64,000 nt of DNA from Solenopsis invicta (lineage: Eukaryota; Arthropoda; Insecta; Hymenoptera; Formicidae). The notes beneath the pieces were generated by a model. The model did not search any database. It was not told the origin of the DNA and saw only the letters and a list, made by a program, of their open reading frames with translations. Location of the stretch: positions 22,315,561 to 22,379,560 of the forward strand of contig NC_052679.1 of assembly GCF_016802725.1 (NCBI RefSeq), in the 5' to 3' direction. The position numbers and the translations under genes are program-made. Below, piece by piece: positions 61,678 to 64,000 of this stretch (the first letter of the stretch is position 1; every line of letters starts with the position of its first letter).

Positions 61678-61826
61678 TAAAGGAAAGTGGCCAAGATACT
61701 AGCATGTCCCTCCTAAAAACATTCCCAAATAAGACGTATTTATATTTTTAAAGTTTTATTTTTAGCTTTTGTTTAAGAAATACTATTTAAGAATGAAATG
61801 GGATGCTAGTTTTGGCGACTTTTCTC
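61678..61826. mobile_element. Small fold-back MITE, nested, TACA flanks
   Basis: The left end GGAAAGTGGCCAAGATACTA and right end CTAGTTTTGGCGACTTTTC are imperfect inverses, followed inward by AGCATGTCCC/GGGATGCT and CATTCCCAAATA/TATTTAAGAATG. TACA flanks both sides (61,674-61,677 and 61,827-61,830), and related copies have a single TACA-like sequence here. It is about 149 bp and non-coding. No other copy was seen in the window. Confidence 0.7.
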
Positions 61827-62097
61827 TACACTGACAAAACTCTAATAAATATTAGTGTAAAAATTCATTTGGATTCATTTACTCGTTTAAAAGTTATTTA
61901 TCAAAAACAAAATAAAGTAGTTTTTGCTGTGTAAACCATCGCAAGTTAAATTTTCTTTTTCACAACTGATTTCAAGGCTAAATTCAAATATTCACGATCA
62001 AAATTGTTATTGATTAGAAAAAAAAAGAGTAAACTTAACAAACCTGTAGTTTTTTTAATTTCGATAAGCTGGTATTGCAGAGCCAAAACATCCTTAA

Positions 62098-63031
62098 CCT
62101 CGCGTTTTTTTTCGTTCGGACATTGCGCAGTCAAACGCAAGTTATGGCTCGACAAATAACGTAATGTTCAGAAAAAAGATGTCAGTTTTACTTGATATAA
62201 TGAATATTAAAGTTAACATTTAGACGAATGGCAAATGAATACTGATGCAAAAGCGCGACGGTTGTTTTACATCCGTTACCGTTACGATGTCGTCAAAAAG
62301 ACAGCGTCGTTCCTTAAACCGAATATTTGAATCGAAATATCGCATCACTTACGAAGTCGTTGACGCCTGCATTTCGGGTCGATGTTTTCACAATTGGTTA
62401 GTACGACTGTACTATGCACGATGTAAAAGGAGGTCATGGTACAACACCAAATAGCAATAATAATACAAGAACTATAAGTCCCCCCCGTTTCGCCATCCAA
62501 TATTCTAAAACCTGAAGTGCGAAACTGCGGTGCGCGCACGCTAGTGCCACCTGGCGGCGAGGTGGAGAGTGCCGCGGCGGCGAAACTGCAGATTTCTGCG
62601 AGATCGACGAGCACCGGTAACTTATCCTATCTTGAATCAATAACGACTGCAACAAACTCGCTAAAAGAGATTCGCAATTACCATCAACGCCAACACGACC
62701 TACGAAACAAATTTTTCGTCGATATAATATCAATATACAGTTTCGTCGAATGGACGATTGAATATGCAGAGAAGAATGTTAGCATTGATCGAAGATATCG
62801 TATTGGAAGCAATTGTATTCCCAAGAAGCAGAAGGAAAGTTTCTACAACTTCATGAAATATTTATATAAAATTCTTATATTAATATTCGATAAATATTGC
62901 AATTCGATAAACAATTGGAAATTCTGGCTTTTGATTTAGAATTTATAATAATTGTTGTAATAATTATATTTATTTACTCATTTCTAAAATATTTGTCATT
63001 ATTGCACTGTTAAAATATGCCAATCTTATTG
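62098..63031. other. Gene-free segment with a balanced islet
   Basis: 62,240-62,720 has balanced composition and a CpG-rich core at 62,520-62,600. Plus-strand frames of 69 and 140 codons follow, but neither resembles a known protein. The CTCF-like motif at 62,543 lies in the core. Confidence 0.4.
62543..62557 (-). promoter_or_regulatory. CTCF-like motif (14/15)
   Basis: On the minus strand the sequence reads CCGCCAGGTGGCACT, matching CCASYAGRKGGCRSY at 14 of 15 positions. About half a match this good is expected by chance in 64 kb on both strands, so occupancy cannot be assumed. Confidence 0.35.
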
Positions 63032-63353
63032 ATTATAATCAGGGTTGGGTAAGATTACTCATAACAATTATAATATCAAACACAAATATAATATTTTATT
63101 TGTAAATTACGTTTATAACAAATAACGAAGAAATGTTGTTTTTATGTGGAAATGCTTTCTTTCTAATTTTTTTTTTACATAGAAAAATTTTTAACCTAAC
63201 CTATAAAAAAAAGTTAATAATTGTGTTTCAAAAATAACTAATTAAAAAATGAATATTTATAACTAAATGAATATTTATAACTAGTTAAACTAAAAGTTAA
63301 CTTTTTAACTTTATTTTTTAACTTTTAAGTTACTACACAACTCTGATTGTAAT
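63032..63353. mobile_element. hAT-like MITE with 8-bp target duplication
   Basis: The element proper spans 63,040-63,345 (306 bp). The left end CAGGGTTGGGTAAGATTACT and right end AGTTACTACACAACTCTG form an imperfect terminal inverted repeat with the CAGGG-TGGG signature of hAT elements. It is flanked by ATTATAAT (63,032-63,039) and ATTGTAAT (63,346-63,353), matching at 7 of 8. Internal words (AAATATAATATTTTATTTGT, TTTTTAACTT) recur in the 30.0 kb element, so the two are related non-autonomous copies. Confidence 0.88.
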
Positions 63354-64000
63354 AAATATAAATTGCAATTTAATAGTAAATATATATATTTATGATTCAA
63401 TGACGTATAGACCCGCATATCATTATATAATTCGCTTGAAATTATACAAAAAGATTTTTATACAAGTTTTCTATTTTTAGATTAATAAAAAATGTCTGAG
63501 ATATACCGTCTTGATCAGCTTGATCAGCTTTTTAATAATAATATGTTAAACGAATGCAACATTAACTACATTTACGTTTACCGCTGCTTGCCGCCACCTG
63601 CTGACTGGCCCAACAAGTTTCGCTCACTGGTTTCACCTGTTACGTGAACATAATACTTGGCGTCGCTAACAGATGGTACGACATGCTTCAAAACAGTGCG
63701 AAAATGTCAATAACTTGGAGACAAATCAGCAACTAAAAACATTATCTTGTATTTCGTTTCAAAGAGCAGTATGATCGTACGTAGCATGAAACGCAATTAA
63801 ATTTCGCGTTAAAATTTCTCGACTGTTCGGTCGGGCGGCCTGGCGAGCGAAAGTGTACTCGTTTCCACAGGCGACGTTAACGACCGCCCCGGACAACCGG
63901 AAATGACGTAGGAATTGAGAGGGAAAGTAATATTTTCGGAGGGAAAATACGTAATCGCGGCAAGTCAGGACCATTCCGCTGAAACTGTCGCAAGCCGATC
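63354..64000. other. Gene-free end of window
   Basis: AT-rich to 63,560, then balanced and CpG-richer. TTGATCAGC is tandemly duplicated at 63,511-63,528. No gene was recognised. Confidence 0.4.
63590..63604 (-). promoter_or_regulatory. CTCF-like motif (14/15)
   Basis: On the minus strand the sequence reads TCAGCAGGTGGCGGC, matching CCASYAGRKGGCRSY at 14 of 15 positions. It has the same orientation as the motif at 62,543 and faces the plus-strand motif at 58,247. Confidence 0.35.

Larger units (their letters stand above)
61273..62097. mobile_element. TTAAGGATGT-family element, copy 4, twice interrupted
   Basis: The worn left end TTAGAAGAATGTGTGTTGC and ATCTCAAAA match the left end of copy 2. 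The right end AGAGCCAAAACATCCTTAA matches copies 1 and 2. Internal landmarks TTGCAAATTTGATGAGGAAA, CATTTGGATTCATTTACTCG and TTTCGATAAGCT are shared. Two smaller elements sit inside it at 61,443-61,610 and 61,678-61,826. It is non-coding. Confidence 0.8.

Noticed and set aside
62517..62939. 140-codon frame near the CTCF-like motif
   Set aside because: It has no recognisable domain and its second half is AT-rich, low-complexity sequence.
1..64000. CRISPR array, rRNA, classical microRNA or reverse transcriptase
   Set aside because: No regularly spaced direct repeats, no conserved rRNA segment, none of the well-known insect microRNA seeds I looked for by eye, and no polymerase or transposase motif in any frame.

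Overview
This looks like a gene-poor stretch of an arthropod nuclear genome. The most likely source is a hymenopteran, perhaps an ant. That is an inference from style, not from any recognised gene: long AT-rich tracts alternate with blocks where CpG is not depleted, di- and trinucleotide microsatellites are dense, and there are many short inverted-repeat transposon relics. No long open frame reads like a conserved protein. The longest ones (about 150-256 codons) sit on low-complexity purine, pyrimidine or GCC tracts. No tRNA, rRNA, CRISPR array, transposase or reverse transcriptase was recognised by eye, so no CDS is annotated. The window is best read as intergenic or deep intronic DNA.

Layout. 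1-7 kb: mixed to AT-rich, with a (CA)n tract and a 101-bp inverted-repeat unit at 5.2 kb. 7.2-7.75 kb: a purine block followed by a pyrimidine block. 8.2-10.3 kb: two MITE-like relics. 12.3-13.7 kb: higher-complexity DNA with a TATA plus initiator candidate, then a pyrimidine/purine block with (TAGG)n. 15.8-16.2 kb: a MITE inside another inverted-repeat element. 18.7-19.3 kb: CpG-rich. 19.3-36.3 kb: mostly AT-rich and full of non-autonomous elements. 36.3-45 kb: AT-rich with microsatellites. 45.2-46.2 kb and 52.7-55.0 kb: GC-rich, strongly strand-asymmetric blocks. 58.5-62.1 kb: stacked and nested MITEs. 63.0-63.35 kb: a second hAT-like MITE.

The best-supported content is the mobile-element archaeology. 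Two elements (30.0 and 63.0 kb) have CARGGTTGGSTAA-type ends and 8-bp flanking duplications, each matching at 7 of 8 bases, as expected for hAT derivatives. Four copies of a TTAAGGATGT-ended family lie at 22.8, 26.8, 34.6 and 61.3 kb. The 61.3 kb copy carries two further insertions, and its uninterrupted relatives show the empty sites. At 58.9 kb a MITE sits in one arm of a fold-back element whose other arm preserves the pre-insertion sequence, which identifies TA as the target. Several elements share CAC-n-n-AGAAA-like ends and appear to form one TA-targeting group.

Regulatory signals are weaker: a TATA/Inr pair at 12.78 kb, a TTCnnnGAA site beside a TATA box at 16.93 kb, three CTCF-like motifs at 58-63.6 kb, and a 30-bp perfect palindrome centred on CACGTG at 52.6 kb. 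All calls were made by eye and coordinates of degenerate elements are approximate.
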